64,000 nucleotides of DNA from Sulfurimicrobium sp031426915 (GCA_031426915.1 JASJPB010000004.1:43998-107997), one strand, 5' to 3'; positions 42,957 to 50,884 are shown, counted from the first letter of the stretch. Numbers and translations are program-made. Notes: a model not told the origin generated them from the sequence alone.

Positions 42957-44990
42957 TTAGGCCGCTTGTTTGCTTTTCTTGGCGAGGATTTCCTCATCGC
43001 ACTTTGGACAGAACTTGTGCTCCCCATCCAGATAGCCGTGTTTGGGGCAGATGGAAAAGGTCGGCGTGATGGTGATATAGGGCAGGCGGAACCGCTCCAG
43101 CGAACGCTTGACCAGGTTCTTGCAGGCCTCCGCGCTGGAAATACGCTCGGTCATGTAGAGATGCAGCACGGTGCCGCCGGTATATTTCTTCTGCAACTCG
43201 TCCTGCCGCTCCAGCGCCTCGAACGGATCGTCGGTGAAGCCTACCGGCAACTGGGAAGAGTTGGTGTAGTAAGGCATTTCCCGCGTACCGGCCTGCAGAA
43301 TATCGGGGAAGCGCTTGCGGTCTTCCTTGGCGAAACGGTAGGTGGTGCCTTCCGCTGGCGTGGCTTCCAGGTTGTACATGTGGCCGGTCTCATCCTGGAA
43401 TTGCAGCATGCGGGCGCGCATGTGGTCCAGCAGCCGCACCGCGAGGGCATGGCCCCACTCCGTGGTGATGTCGTGCTCATCGTTGGTGAAGTTGCGGATC
43501 ATCTCGTTGATGCCGTTCACGCCCAGCGTGGAGAAATGGTTGCGCAAGGTGCCGAGATAGCGCTTGGTGTAGGGGAACAGGCCCGCATCCATGTGGCGCT
43601 GGATCACCTTGCGCTTGATTTCCAGGCTGTTCTTGCCGATTTCCATCAGTTCGTCGAGACGCTTGAACAGTCCTTCCTCGTTGCCCTTGTAAAGGAAGCC
43701 CAGGCGCGCGCAGTTGATCGTCACAACGCCCAGCGAGCCGGTTTGTTCCGCGCTACCGAACAGGCCATTGCCGCGCTTCAGCAGTTCGCGCAGATCGAGC
43801 TGCAGGCGGCAGCACATGGAGCGGATCATGTTGGGCTTGAGTTCGGAATTGATGAAATTCTGGAAATACGGCAAACCGTATTTCGCCGTCATCTCGAACA
43901 GCAGCTTGGCGTTTTCCGACTCCCAGGGGAAATCCGGGGTCATGTTGTAGGTCGGGATGGGGAAGGTGAACACCCGGCCCTTGGCGTCGCCGGTGGTCAT
44001 GACCTCGATATAGGCGCGGTTGATCATGTCCATTTCGACCTGCAAGTCACCATAGGTAAAGGGCATTTCCTTGCCGCCGATGAGCGGGATCTGCTCTTTC
44101 AGGTCGTCCGGGCAGGTCCAGTCGAAGGTCAGATTGGTGAACGGCGTCTGCGTGCCCCAGCGCGACGGCACGTTGAGGTTGTAGATCAGTTCCTGGATGT
44201 ACTGCTTGACGCAGCTATAAGGCAGGTTGTCGTTGCGGATGTAAGGTGCCATGTAGGTATCGAAGGACGAAAAAGCCTGCGCCCCCGCCCATTCGTTCTG
44301 CAACGTGCCGAGAAAGTTGACGATCTGCCCCACCGCGCTCGACATATGCTTGGGCGGACCCGCCTCGACCTTGCCCGGAACGCCGTTGAGGCCCTCGGTC
44401 AGCAGCGTGCGCAGCGACCAGCCGGCGCAATAGCCCGCCAGCATGTCCAGATCGTGCACGTGAACGTCTCCCTCGCGGTGGGCAACGCCCACTTCCGGCG
44501 GATAAACGTGATTGAGCCAGTAATTGGCCACCACCTTGCCGGAAACGTTGAGGATCAATCCGCCCAGGGAATAGCCCTGATTGGCGTTGGCGTTGACGCG
44601 CCAGTCGAGCTGTTCGAGATATTCGTTGATGGAACTGCCGACGTCCACCACCGTCTTGCGATCCTGGCGCAGCTTGGTGTGCTGCTCGCGATAGACGATA
44701 TAGGCGCGGGCGGTCTTGAGGTGATTGGCGGAGATCAGTACCTGTTCCACCACATCCTGGATATTTTCGATATGGGGCGGCTCGTTGCGGAACTTGTGAA
44801 TCAGCACCTTGACCACCTGGGCGGTCAAAAGCTCGGCCTCGCTCTCATCGAAATCACCGCTCACCGCTCCCGCACGCGCCACGGCGGAACGAATCTTGGC
44901 GGCGTCGAATACCGCCACCGAGCCATCGCGCTTGATCGCTGCGCGAGGCACGCTCAACAAGCGTTGCTCTCCTTCCTGCTGCACACTCAT
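42957..44990 (-). CDS. nrdD: anaerobic (class III) ribonucleoside-triphosphate reductase, large chain
   Basis: Reduces ribonucleotides without oxygen. The 677-residue protein has an N-terminal ATP-cone (AAIKRDGSVAVFDAAKI), the ten-stranded barrel with the active-site cysteine region SMCCRLQLDLREL, and a C-terminal metal-binding stretch (ICPKHGYLDGEHKFCPKC). It stops right after it, so the usual RVxGY glycyl-radical tail is missing and is instead encoded by the next gene. AGGAGG before the ATG at 44990 decides the start. Confidence 0.93.
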   Translation of the reverse strand: MSVQQEGEQRLLSVPRAAIKRDGSVAVFDAAKIRSAVARAGAVSGDFDESEAELLTAQVVKVLIHKFRNEPPHIENIQDVVEQVLISANHLKTARAYIVYREQHTKLRQDRKTVVDVGSSINEYLEQLDWRVNANANQGYSLGGLILNVSGKVVANYWLNHVYPPEVGVAHREGDVHVHDLDMLAGYCAGWSLRTLLTEGLNGVPGKVEAGPPKHMSSAVGQIVNFLGTLQNEWAGAQAFSSFDTYMAPYIRNDNLPYSCVKQYIQELIYNLNVPSRWGTQTPFTNLTFDWTCPDDLKEQIPLIGGKEMPFTYGDLQVEMDMINRAYIEVMTTGDAKGRVFTFPIPTYNMTPDFPWESENAKLLFEMTAKYGLPYFQNFINSELKPNMIRSMCCRLQLDLRELLKRGNGLFGSAEQTGSLGVVTINCARLGFLYKGNEEGLFKRLDELMEIGKNSLEIKRKVIQRHMDAGLFPYTKRYLGTLRNHFSTLGVNGINEMIRNFTNDEHDITTEWGHALAVRLLDHMRARMLQFQDETGHMYNLEATPAEGTTYRFAKEDRKRFPDILQAGTREMPYYTNSSQLPVGFTDDPFEALERQDELQKKYTGGTVLHLYMTERISSAEACKNLVKRSLERFRLPYITITPTFSICPKHGYLDGEHKFCPKCDEEILAKKSKQAA

Positions 44991-45014
44991 ACCCCCTCCT
45001 TTGTTTGCACAACA

Positions 45015-45061
45015 ACACAATATGTTGTGATGTTTTTGCCGAAATATACTCCATATGGTAT
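45015..45061 (-). promoter_or_regulatory. two NrdR boxes upstream of nrdD
   Basis: ACACAATATGTTGTGA at 45015-45030 closely fits the NrdR consensus (ACACWATATWTWGTGT), and a weaker copy ATACTCCATATGGTAT lies at 45046-45061. Their centres are 31 bases apart, the three-turn spacing at which NrdR binds. They lie 25-71 bases before the nrdD start, overlapping the likely promoter, so repression by NrdR is expected. Confidence 0.78.
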
Positions 45062-45194
45062 TGGTGTCAATGGATAATCAGGTATTTTTACCCGACAAAA
45101 ATCAACCAGTCACGGCAGAACAGCACCACGCCTGGCATGAGAATGGCATGGGCATTACAATCCAGCGGTTGCTGCCGTTGCGGTCTTATCCTGG

Positions 45195-45640
45195 ATGCTC
45201 CGTGTGTCTATCAAACGAATTGGCGTTATCGCCCTGATTGCTGCGGCGAGCAGAAGATCGTCACTCCCGCCGCCGTCCCCACCACCCAGCGCCAGCTCGC
45301 CCAGCGCGCCAACGACCGCAGCTTGCAGCTTTACAAGGAAAAACACTACGCCGCCGCCGAATCCCAGTTCACCGCAGCCCTCAAGCTGCGCCCGGACTTC
45401 GCCCTGGCCGTCAACAACCTCGGCTTCCTCGACTACAAGCAGGAGAAACACCCCGAAGCCGCGCGCTGGATCGAAAACGCCATCAAGATGGACCCCTCGC
45501 GCGCCATCGCCCACCTCAACCTGGGCGATGCACGGGCAAGGGGCGGCGAGGGGGAGAAGAAGGCCTACTAGACTTACCTGGAACTGGCACCCAACGGGAG
45601 CGGGGCGGGGTATGCGAAGCAGCAGATGGAGAGGCTGTGA
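45195..45640 (+). pseudogene. decayed TPR lipoprotein gene
   Basis: The ATG at 45195 opens a signal-peptide-like stretch (MLRVSIKRIGVIALIA), and a one-base loss near 45241 shifts the frame just where a lipobox cysteine would follow (CGEQK). The rest reads as a tetratricopeptide protein (LYKEKHYAAAESQFTAALK, FALAVNNLGFLDYKQEK). A TAG at 45569-45571 interrupts it in place of a CAG; the frame then continues TYLELAPNGSGAGYAKQQ to a TGA at 45638-45640. Two independent lesions indicate a pseudogene. Confidence 0.75.
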
Positions 45641-45974
45641 GGAAGCCGGTGGGTGGACAATCCGATGACGGCGTCGGAATCTTGCTAAGCAAGAGTCCAA
45701 ACGCCATAAGACGTCCGCCGCATTTGCCGGGTTCAATGGTGATTCGGTCGAGCAGACTGGATTTCATCATTCTTCCAATTAAGGAGTTAAGAACACACAC
45801 GAGTACCCCGTGCATCCTCTAGGGGCAAGAGAAAATGAATCCGTCCCCTTTTCTTCAAACTCGTTCACGTCGCCTACGGGGTCCTCAAGTCAGGAAAGTC
45901 ATTCGATCCGGCCTTGCATGGCTTGACGTAAATAACATTATCTACACACTGCGAGAAGTTGTAAGGCCCACTTG
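45641..45974. other. gene-free region before tetR
   Basis: About 330 bases with only short open frames lacking ribosome-binding sites. I see no repeat, tRNA or terminator. The TetR promoter probably lies at its right end, where TTGAC hexamers occur at about 45923 and 45972. Confidence 0.4.
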
Positions 45975-45990
45975 ACTTGACCGACCGGTC
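45975..45990. promoter_or_regulatory. TetR operator motif, copy 1
   Basis: ACTTGACCGACCGGTC, containing the partial palindrome GACCGACCGGTC. It ends eight bases before the tetR start. The same 16 bases occur in front of tusA at 46659-46674, so this is likely the autoregulatory operator. The GACC/GGTC halves resemble the NemR box. Confidence 0.75.
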
Positions 45991-45997
45991 TAGTATC

Positions 45998-46609
45998 ATG
46001 CAATCCATGAGCCCCGATACCGACACCCGCAGCCGCATCCTCTCCACCGCCCGCGAGATGTTCCATGGCCGCAGCTACGCGGACGTGGGCATCCAGGAGA
46101 TCTGCGACGGCGCCAGGGTGCAGAAGGGCAGCTTCTATCACTTCTTCCCATCCAAGCACGATCTGGCCATGGCGGTCATCGACAATATGGCGGACGAATG
46201 GGCGCACGGCTTCGTGGCCGAATCCTTCGACCAGAATCTGCCACCGGTCGAGCGCCTGGATTACATGATCGACGCCGCCTATTACTGGCAGAAAGCGGCG
46301 ACCGACATCGAGGGGCGCATGCCGGGCTGCCTGTTCGGCAACCTGGCGCTGGAGATGAGTACCCGCGACGACGTCATGCGCGCCAAGCTCAACGCCGTGT
46401 TCGACAAGGCCATGGGCAAGTTCCGCGCCACGCTCGACGAGGCGGTGCAAGGCGGCACGCTGGCGGCGATGGATACCGAGGCCACGGCGACCGCCATGCT
46501 GGCCTACCTCGAAGGCATCATCCTGCTCGCCAAGACGCGCAACGACCCGGACGTGATCCTGATTCTGGGGCCGGCGATCAAGACGTTACGGATCGAATTG
46601 AGCCACTGA
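45998..46609 (+). CDS. TetR/AcrR family regulator
   Basis: A 203-residue one-component repressor. Residues about 10-55 are the TetR helix-turn-helix (ILSTAREMFHGRSYADVGIQEI and VQKGSFYHFFPSKHDL). The ligand domain contains GCLFGNLALEMS, a conserved cysteine segment found in NemR-like regulators that sense electrophiles or reactive sulfur. The start could be ATG at 45998 or 46007. It probably controls itself and the downstream tusA-dsrE pair through the shared operator. Confidence 0.88.
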   Translation: MQSMSPDTDTRSRILSTAREMFHGRSYADVGIQEICDGARVQKGSFYHFFPSKHDLAMAVIDNMADEWAHGFVAESFDQNLPPVERLDYMIDAAYYWQKAATDIEGRMPGCLFGNLALEMSTRDDVMRAKLNAVFDKAMGKFRATLDEAVQGGTLAAMDTEATATAMLAYLEGIILLAKTRNDPDVILILGPAIKTLRIELSH

Positions 46610-46629
46610 GGATCTAATCGATCGACGAC

Positions 46630-46649
46630 AGCCCGTTTGGGCTTTTTTT
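46630..46649 (+). terminator. terminator after tetR
   Basis: AGCCC/GGGCT stem with a four-base loop, followed by a run of six T, about 20 bases after the tetR stop. Confidence 0.88.
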
Positions 46650-46658
46650 GGAACCATT

Positions 46659-46674
46659 ACTTGACCGACCGGTC
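46659..46674. promoter_or_regulatory. TetR operator motif, copy 2 (before tusA)
   Basis: Identical over 16 bases to 45975-45990. It lies 42 bases upstream of the tusA start, between the tetR terminator and the ribosome-binding site, where it could cover the promoter of the tusA-dsrE pair. Confidence 0.78.
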
Positions 46675-46715
46675 ATCTAACGCGGCGCTGCCGCACAACC
46701 TGAAAGGAGAAACAC

Positions 46716-46943
46716 ATGGAAGCGAATCAAGCCCTCGACGCGCGCGGCCTCAACTGCCCCCTGCCCATTCTGCGCACCAAGAAGACCCTGAACGCGATGC
46801 AATCCGGAGATACCCTGAAGGTCATCTCCACCGACCCCGGCTCGCTCAAGGACATGGCCTCCTTCTGCACCCAGACCGGCAACACGCTGCTTTCCTCGCA
46901 ACAGGCCGGCGGCGATTACGAATTTTTCATCCGCAAAGCCTGA
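46716..46943 (+). CDS. tusA: TusA family sulfur carrier protein
   Basis: A 75-residue protein with the sulfur-binding motif CPLP (Cys14) in DARGLNCPLPILRTKK. TusA proteins carry persulfide sulfur, either for tRNA thiolation or, in sulfur oxidisers, into the sHdr or Dsr pathways. AAAGGAG precedes the ATG. The neighbour is a DsrE-type protein, which points to the sulfur-oxidation role. Confidence 0.92.
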   Translation: MEANQALDARGLNCPLPILRTKKTLNAMQSGDTLKVISTDPGSLKDMASFCTQTGNTLLSSQQAGGDYEFFIRKA

Positions 46944-46953
46944 GGAGATAATC

Positions 46954-47583
46954 ATGAATGTCGCCAAACTGCAATCCGTGGACAGTCTGCCGCAAGCCAT
47001 GCCGACCGACCTGGCCAGCCTGAATGAATGGTTCGACCAGCGCCTGGACGAGAAGCTGGCCGAAAAGGAGGCCGCGAAAATCCCCTCGCTCGCCATCATC
47101 GCCACCAAGGGCACCATGGACATGGCCTACCCGCCCTTCATCCTGGCCTCCACCGCCGCCGCCCTGGGCTGGGACGCCTCCATCTTCTTCACCTTCTATG
47201 GCCTGGAGCTGCTGAAGAAGGATCTGCACCTCAAGGTCTCGCCCCTGGGCAACCCGGCCATGCCGATGAAAATGCCCTTCGGCCCGGAATGGCTGAAGCA
47301 CATCAACATGCCCATCCCCAATCTGGTGGCCGGCAACCTGCCCGGTTTCGAGAACCTCGCCACCACCATGATGGAACAGACGGTCAAGTCCAAGGGCGTC
47401 GCCAGCATCCAGGAACTGCGCGACATCTGCGTGGAATCCGGCGTCCGCCTGGTGGCCTGCCAGATGACCGTGGATTTGTTCAACTACCGCAAGGATGAGT
47501 TCATCCCGGAAATCGCGGAGTGGATCGGCGCGACAAGTTACCTGGACGTGGCGAGGAAGGCCGACGTCTGCCTGTTCATCTAG
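46954..47583 (+). CDS. DsrE family protein, DsrE3-like
   Basis: A 209-residue protein of the DsrE/DsrF-like superfamily (SLAIIATKGTMDMAYPPFILASTAAALGW). No membrane helices, so it is DsrE3-like rather than the membrane-bound DsrE2. Candidate sulfur-binding cysteines are Cys159 and Cys169 (RLVACQMTVDLF). It partners TusA in persulfide transfer. Ten bases separate the two genes. Confidence 0.86.
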   Translation: MNVAKLQSVDSLPQAMPTDLASLNEWFDQRLDEKLAEKEAAKIPSLAIIATKGTMDMAYPPFILASTAAALGWDASIFFTFYGLELLKKDLHLKVSPLGNPAMPMKMPFGPEWLKHINMPIPNLVAGNLPGFENLATTMMEQTVKSKGVASIQELRDICVESGVRLVACQMTVDLFNYRKDEFIPEIAEWIGATSYLDVARKADVCLFI

Positions 47584-47604
47584 GTTGAAACGGAAATCCG
47601 CCGC

Positions 47605-47634
47605 CCGCCGGAGCGAGCAAGCTCGCTCCGGCGG
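47605..47634 (+). terminator. terminator of the tusA-dsrE operon
   Basis: A 14-base perfect stem (CCGCCGGAGCGAGC with GCTCGCTCCGGCGG, two-base loop) lies 22 bases after the dsrE stop. A short TGGTTTCATT follows, so the T-run is weak. Confidence 0.75.
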
Positions 47635-47984
47635 TGGTTTCATTCAGCCGGACGGTCCCAATTTTCGAGTTGAACAAACCAGAAATTGGGTGTATAAAAT
47701 GATCGTGGTTCTCAAGTACAGGTTCGGAAAACCAATCCGTAAATGGGAGACGCCTATCGCCACGTTGATGACTCTTTGTCCTTAGTTGTACCCCCAAGTC
47801 AGTATTCGATGACTGACCAAATCGGCATCCCTGAAGCCGACACATACATAACGCCGCATTCATGCGGCGTTATTATTTTCAGCGCGGCCGCCGGGTGAAC
47901 TGCCATTGAAGTGCATGTTCCAATAGGAAATATGTCTTCCAGCATCCATGCACATATTCGCCGCGCCGCGCCAAAGGGAGGTTC
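47635..47984. other. intergenic region with an orphan terminator
   Basis: 350 bases without a recognised gene. It contains an inverted repeat CCCAATTT/AAATTGGG at 47656-47688, a 28-codon open frame starting at 47699 without a ribosome-binding site, and a strong terminator (TAACGCCGCAT/ATGCGGCGTTA at 47849-47872, then TTATTTTC). A terminator here, after the dsrE one, implies a small transcript from about 47690 to 47880. Its nature is unknown. Confidence 0.5.
47849..47880 (+). terminator. strong terminator of an unassigned small transcript
   Basis: An 11-base perfect stem with a two-base loop followed by TTATTTT. The nearest gene upstream on the plus strand, dsrE, already has its own hairpin 215 bases earlier. 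Confidence 0.8.
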
Positions 47985-48479
47985 ATGAGTTCCTACGTTG
48001 ATTCCGTATTGTCCGAGGGTGAGCGAATCGTCCATCGCGCCTCCATTTCCCACTGGAAATTTTTCCTTTCCTACCTTGCCGGCGGCCTCTTCCTGCTGAC
48101 TGCACTGGGCGCTTATATCGTCACCGAAAATCACACCGGCGCGATGCTTGCCATGATTGCGATACCGCTGGTGATCGGCCTCGTGGTGATACTCGTCGCG
48201 GTCATCCGGCGGCAAACCACGGAACTGGTCCTGACCGACAGGCGCATTATCACCAAGCGCGGACTCGTGTCGCGCGACACGGTCGAGATGAACCTCGGCA
48301 AGGTGGAGAGTCTGCACGTCAACCAGAGCCTGATGGGCCGCATTCTTGGCTATGGCGACGTCACGGTCGTCGGCACGGGCGCTTCGCTGGAGCCGCTACG
48401 CGGGATCGCCCGGCCGCTGGAACTGCGCAAGAAGCTCGGCGGCGGCGTGGAAGTTGCCGTCCCGATGAGCGACCAGTAA
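47985..48479 (+). CDS. bacterial PH-domain (bPH2) membrane protein
   Basis: A 164-residue protein with two N-terminal helices (about residues 26-45 and 53-72) followed by a bacterial pleckstrin-homology-like domain (TTELVLTDRRIITKRGLVSRD, LGKVESLHVNQSLMGRILGYGDVTV). The function of such proteins is not established. GGGAGG lies six bases before the ATG. Confidence 0.85.
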   Translation: MSSYVDSVLSEGERIVHRASISHWKFFLSYLAGGLFLLTALGAYIVTENHTGAMLAMIAIPLVIGLVVILVAVIRRQTTELVLTDRRIITKRGLVSRDTVEMNLGKVESLHVNQSLMGRILGYGDVTVVGTGASLEPLRGIARPLELRKKLGGGVEVAVPMSDQ

Positions 48480-48510
48480 ATCCACGCTTTCCCCGCCCCG
48501 ACGATTCTCC

Positions 48511-49407
48511 CTAGAACGGCGGGCTAGCTTCACCCTTCAGGGCCAGAAACTCATCGATTAGCCGGACCAGAATTTCTTCCTCGTCGCTGTCGGCCAGACC
48601 GAGAATTTCGGCTACCATTTTCACTTTGCTGGAACTGATCAGCCGCCGGACGGGGACGGACGCGGCGGATGCATCTTCCCAGGGCGGCGTGCTTGCCGTC
48701 GGGGATTGCGGGGTGGGGCTCGTTTCGGAAATGCTTTCCTCTCTTGCCTTGCGCCGCCCGCCGGCTTCGGAAAGCGCTCTATCCATGGCCTTTTTGGCCA
48801 GCTTTTCCCCTTCGGGTAGCTGCTCGATCTGGCCGATGATGGATTCGGCACCGGCTTCGTTTTTCTGGGCCAGTTTTTCCAGCTTGATGGCGGCACCGGT
48901 GCTGGTAATTTTGCCTGAATCCAGCAGGGCGGTGATTTTTGGGGAGAGGTTGGCCGCCGCGGCGGCGGTAGCCTGATTGAGCCAGGAGGGTGTTCCGCCG
49001 AAGTGTTCCAGCGCCGCTGTCCGGCTGTCGAAGCGGTCAGCGATGGTCTGGATGGCGTTGGCCATGTCACGCGGTTCCAGGGCCGCGCGCATGCCCATGC
49101 CGAGATTTTCAAAAACCCGCACTTCCAGAACCTCGGCGGGATCGCAGGGGCGGATCAGCACCGGCAGCGTTTTTTCACCCGCCATGACGGCAGCTCGCCA
49201 GCGGCGCTCGCCGACGATAAGGACATGCCGCCCGTCCGCGCTGGCGGGCTGAACCACCAGGGGATGGATAAGCCCCTTCCTGCGGATGGAGTTGGCCAAG
49301 ACCTTGAGTGCCGATTCGTCGATGTGACGGCGCGGATTGGCCGGGTCCGGCGCTATCAGCATCACGTCCATCATCTGAAATTGGGGAGGGGTTTCCTTGA
49401 AGGTCAT
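48511..49407 (-). CDS. solitary ParB/Srx-fold protein
   Basis: A 298-residue protein. Residues about 12-110 form a ParB N-terminal domain (DPANPRRHIDESALKVLANSI, LIHPLVVQP and the CTP-binding-type motif VGERRWRAAV), and about 110-190 the helix-turn-helix region (ENLGMGMRAALEPRDMANAI). The tail is Ser/Thr/Pro-rich (residues 225-250) with an acidic end. No parA, replication or integrase gene is nearby. It may be a relic or regulator from a mobile element. Confidence 0.8.
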   Translation of the reverse strand: MTFKETPPQFQMMDVMLIAPDPANPRRHIDESALKVLANSIRRKGLIHPLVVQPASADGRHVLIVGERRWRAAVMAGEKTLPVLIRPCDPAEVLEVRVFENLGMGMRAALEPRDMANAIQTIADRFDSRTAALEHFGGTPSWLNQATAAAAANLSPKITALLDSGKITSTGAAIKLEKLAQKNEAGAESIIGQIEQLPEGEKLAKKAMDRALSEAGGRRKAREESISETSPTPQSPTASTPPWEDASAASVPVRRLISSSKVKMVAEILGLADSDEEEILVRLIDEFLALKGEASPPF

Positions 49408-49613
49408 AAACGCTCGGCATGAAAGTGGGTGGTAGCGCGATCGGTAGCATGGTCCGGAACTGGACCGGGCGAATCGGCCAAAGGGGCTGGATAATCCATG
49501 TTTTCCGCCCCATTTTCAAGTCAACATAGACCTGGCTGCGATTCTCTTGTGTTCCGGAAAGACCGCCACACGGTTTGCGTGTCAGGTTGTCAGTTCCGCT
49601 AAACCCCTCCCGG

Positions 49614-49672
49614 CCTCCCCTTGTGCGAGCATCCGCTGCGCGGATTGCCTGCTTGACCCGCTTCAGGGGAGG
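49614..49672. repeat. nested hairpin downstream of the VOC gene
   Basis: Outer arms CCTCCCCT (49614-49621) and AGGGGAGG (49665-49672) enclose an inner ATCCGC-TGC-GCGGAT hairpin (49631-49645). It lies 18 bases after the VOC gene stop on that strand. It may end that transcript or be a small repeat. Confidence 0.5.
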
Positions 49673-49689
49673 AGAGAACATCTCCTTGG

Positions 49690-50184
49690 TTACCCTTCGT
49701 AGGCCCTTTTCAGCTCGGCGATATCGAGCTTCTTCATTTTCAACAGGGCTGTCATGACTCGATCGGTCTTGCGCGGATCGGCATCGCTCATCAGAACCGG
49801 TAGAACGCTGGGCACGATCTGCCACGACACGCCGTATTTGTCCTTGAGCCAGCCGCATTGCCGGGCCGCTTCATCGCCGCCGGCAGAGAGCTTGTCCCAA
49901 TAGTGGTCCAGCTCTTCCTGGGTGTCGCAACTCACCTGCAAGGAGATCGCCTCATTGAACCTGAATTCCGGGCCGCCGTTCAATGTGGTGAATGCCTGGC
50001 CTTCGAGTTCAAACTCCACGGTCAGGACGCTACCCGCCGGCTTGCCGTGTATCTCGTGTCCCGCCTCACCGTAACGGCTGATACGCAGAATCCGCGAATT
50101 TCCAAAAATTGAGCAATAAAACCGGGCGGCCTCCTCGGCCTGAGTGTCGAACCACAGGCATGGGGTAATCTTTTGAATGTGCAT
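49690..50184 (-). CDS. VOC superfamily protein (PhnB-like)
   Basis: A 164-residue protein of the glyoxalase/bleomycin-resistance fold, PhnB-like subgroup annotated as 3-demethylubiquinone methyltransferase-related without proof. The repeats begin ITPCLWFDTQAEEAARFYCSIF and end with WLKDKYGVSWQIVPSVL. AGGAG before the ATG at 50184 sets the start. Function unknown. Confidence 0.87.
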   Translation of the reverse strand: MHIQKITPCLWFDTQAEEAARFYCSIFGNSRILRISRYGEAGHEIHGKPAGSVLTVEFELEGQAFTTLNGGPEFRFNEAISLQVSCDTQEELDHYWDKLSAGGDEAARQCGWLKDKYGVSWQIVPSVLPVLMSDADPRKTDRVMTALLKMKKLDIAELKRAYEG

Positions 50185-50277
50185 GGTTTTCTCCTGCGCG
50201 GGACTTGTCAGTGGGGGGACACTGGGCGAGATACGCAAAGGCATCGAAGGTCTGGGCGACGAAGCAGGATAACTTTC

Positions 50278-50517
50278 AACCTGGAAACCTCAGTAGAACA
50301 GGCTGGAGTGTGCGGTTTTCCGGGCGCAGGGCAAGGCGTAACGACGCGGAATGGTCATTCCATTCCAAGGAGTTACAACGCCGCCATGTGCCTGGAAAAC
50401 CGTGCAATCCAGCCTGTAGCGGACTCACCCACCGGGTGAATGCCAATGTTGTGAGGAAGCAATTTAGAAACATGCGATTGAAAATCCAAATGAGCGGTCA
50501 ACTGAGGTTTCCAGGTT
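50278..50517. repeat. 240-bp long imperfect palindrome, MITE-like
   Basis: Terminal inverted repeats of 17 bases are exact (50278-50294, AACCTGGAAACCTCAGT, and 50501-50517). An inner pair of 27-base arms (50299-50325 and 50390-50416) matches at 23 positions, and the centre is a GGAATGG-TCATT-CCATTCC hairpin. It lies between the VOC and cupin genes and encodes no protein. Confidence 0.85.
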
Positions 50518-50524
50518 CAACCGT

Positions 50525-50884
50525 CTACCGGGATCTGGCGAAGCCAATCATTCCCTGGAAGTCCACCACGACTGCCGGCTCGTCACCCACGACCCAGGCA
50601 TCATGCCCCGAGGGAAGGTTGGAAACATCGCCGGGCTTGGCCTCCAGCTCGGTCCCGTCATCCATGAGAATCTTCAGAACACCTGATACGTGATACTGAA
50701 AATGCGGAGCCTCACAGCTTTTCGTCTTGGCTAGAGGCTGGACAGACGTTGCCCATCGCCAACCAGGCTCGAAGATCGCGCGGCCCACCGTTGCACCACC
50801 AATCTTGACCAGCTCAAGCCGACCTTTCGGGAATTCGCGAACTTCATCCGCATTCCCGAAACTCTTGATTTCTGCCTTTTCCAT
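50525..50884 (-). CDS. cupin-fold protein
   Basis: A 119-residue single-domain protein. The cupin motifs appear as APHFQYHVSGVLKILMDDGTE and GDVSNLPSGHDAWVVGDEP; His residues at the usual metal-ligand positions are only partly conserved. No enzyme activity can be assigned. The palindromic element ends seven bases after its stop codon. Confidence 0.8.
   Translation of the reverse strand: MEKAEIKSFGNADEVREFPKGRLELVKIGGATVGRAIFEPGWRWATSVQPLAKTKSCEAPHFQYHVSGVLKILMDDGTELEAKPGDVSNLPSGHDAWVVGDEPAVVVDFQGMIGFARSR

Noticed and set aside
42966..45077. 703-residue open frame antisense to nrdD
   Set aside because: It mirrors codon structure of the GC-rich nrdD gene on the other strand; no ribosome-binding site or recognisable domain.
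45005..45571. 188-residue open frame covering the TPR region as an intact gene
   Set aside because: Its N-terminal third starts inside the nrdD promoter and has no signal peptide or ribosome-binding site; the TPR part continues past the TAG, so the pseudogene reading is better.
47699..47785. 28-codon open frame as a small protein gene
   Set aside because: No ribosome-binding site and no similarity; kept only as part of the unassigned small transcript.
47690..47800. cyclic-di-GMP riboswitch-like GGGAGACGCC stretch
   Set aside because: The conserved GEMM core and paired helices cannot be traced, and no leader-linked gene follows directly.
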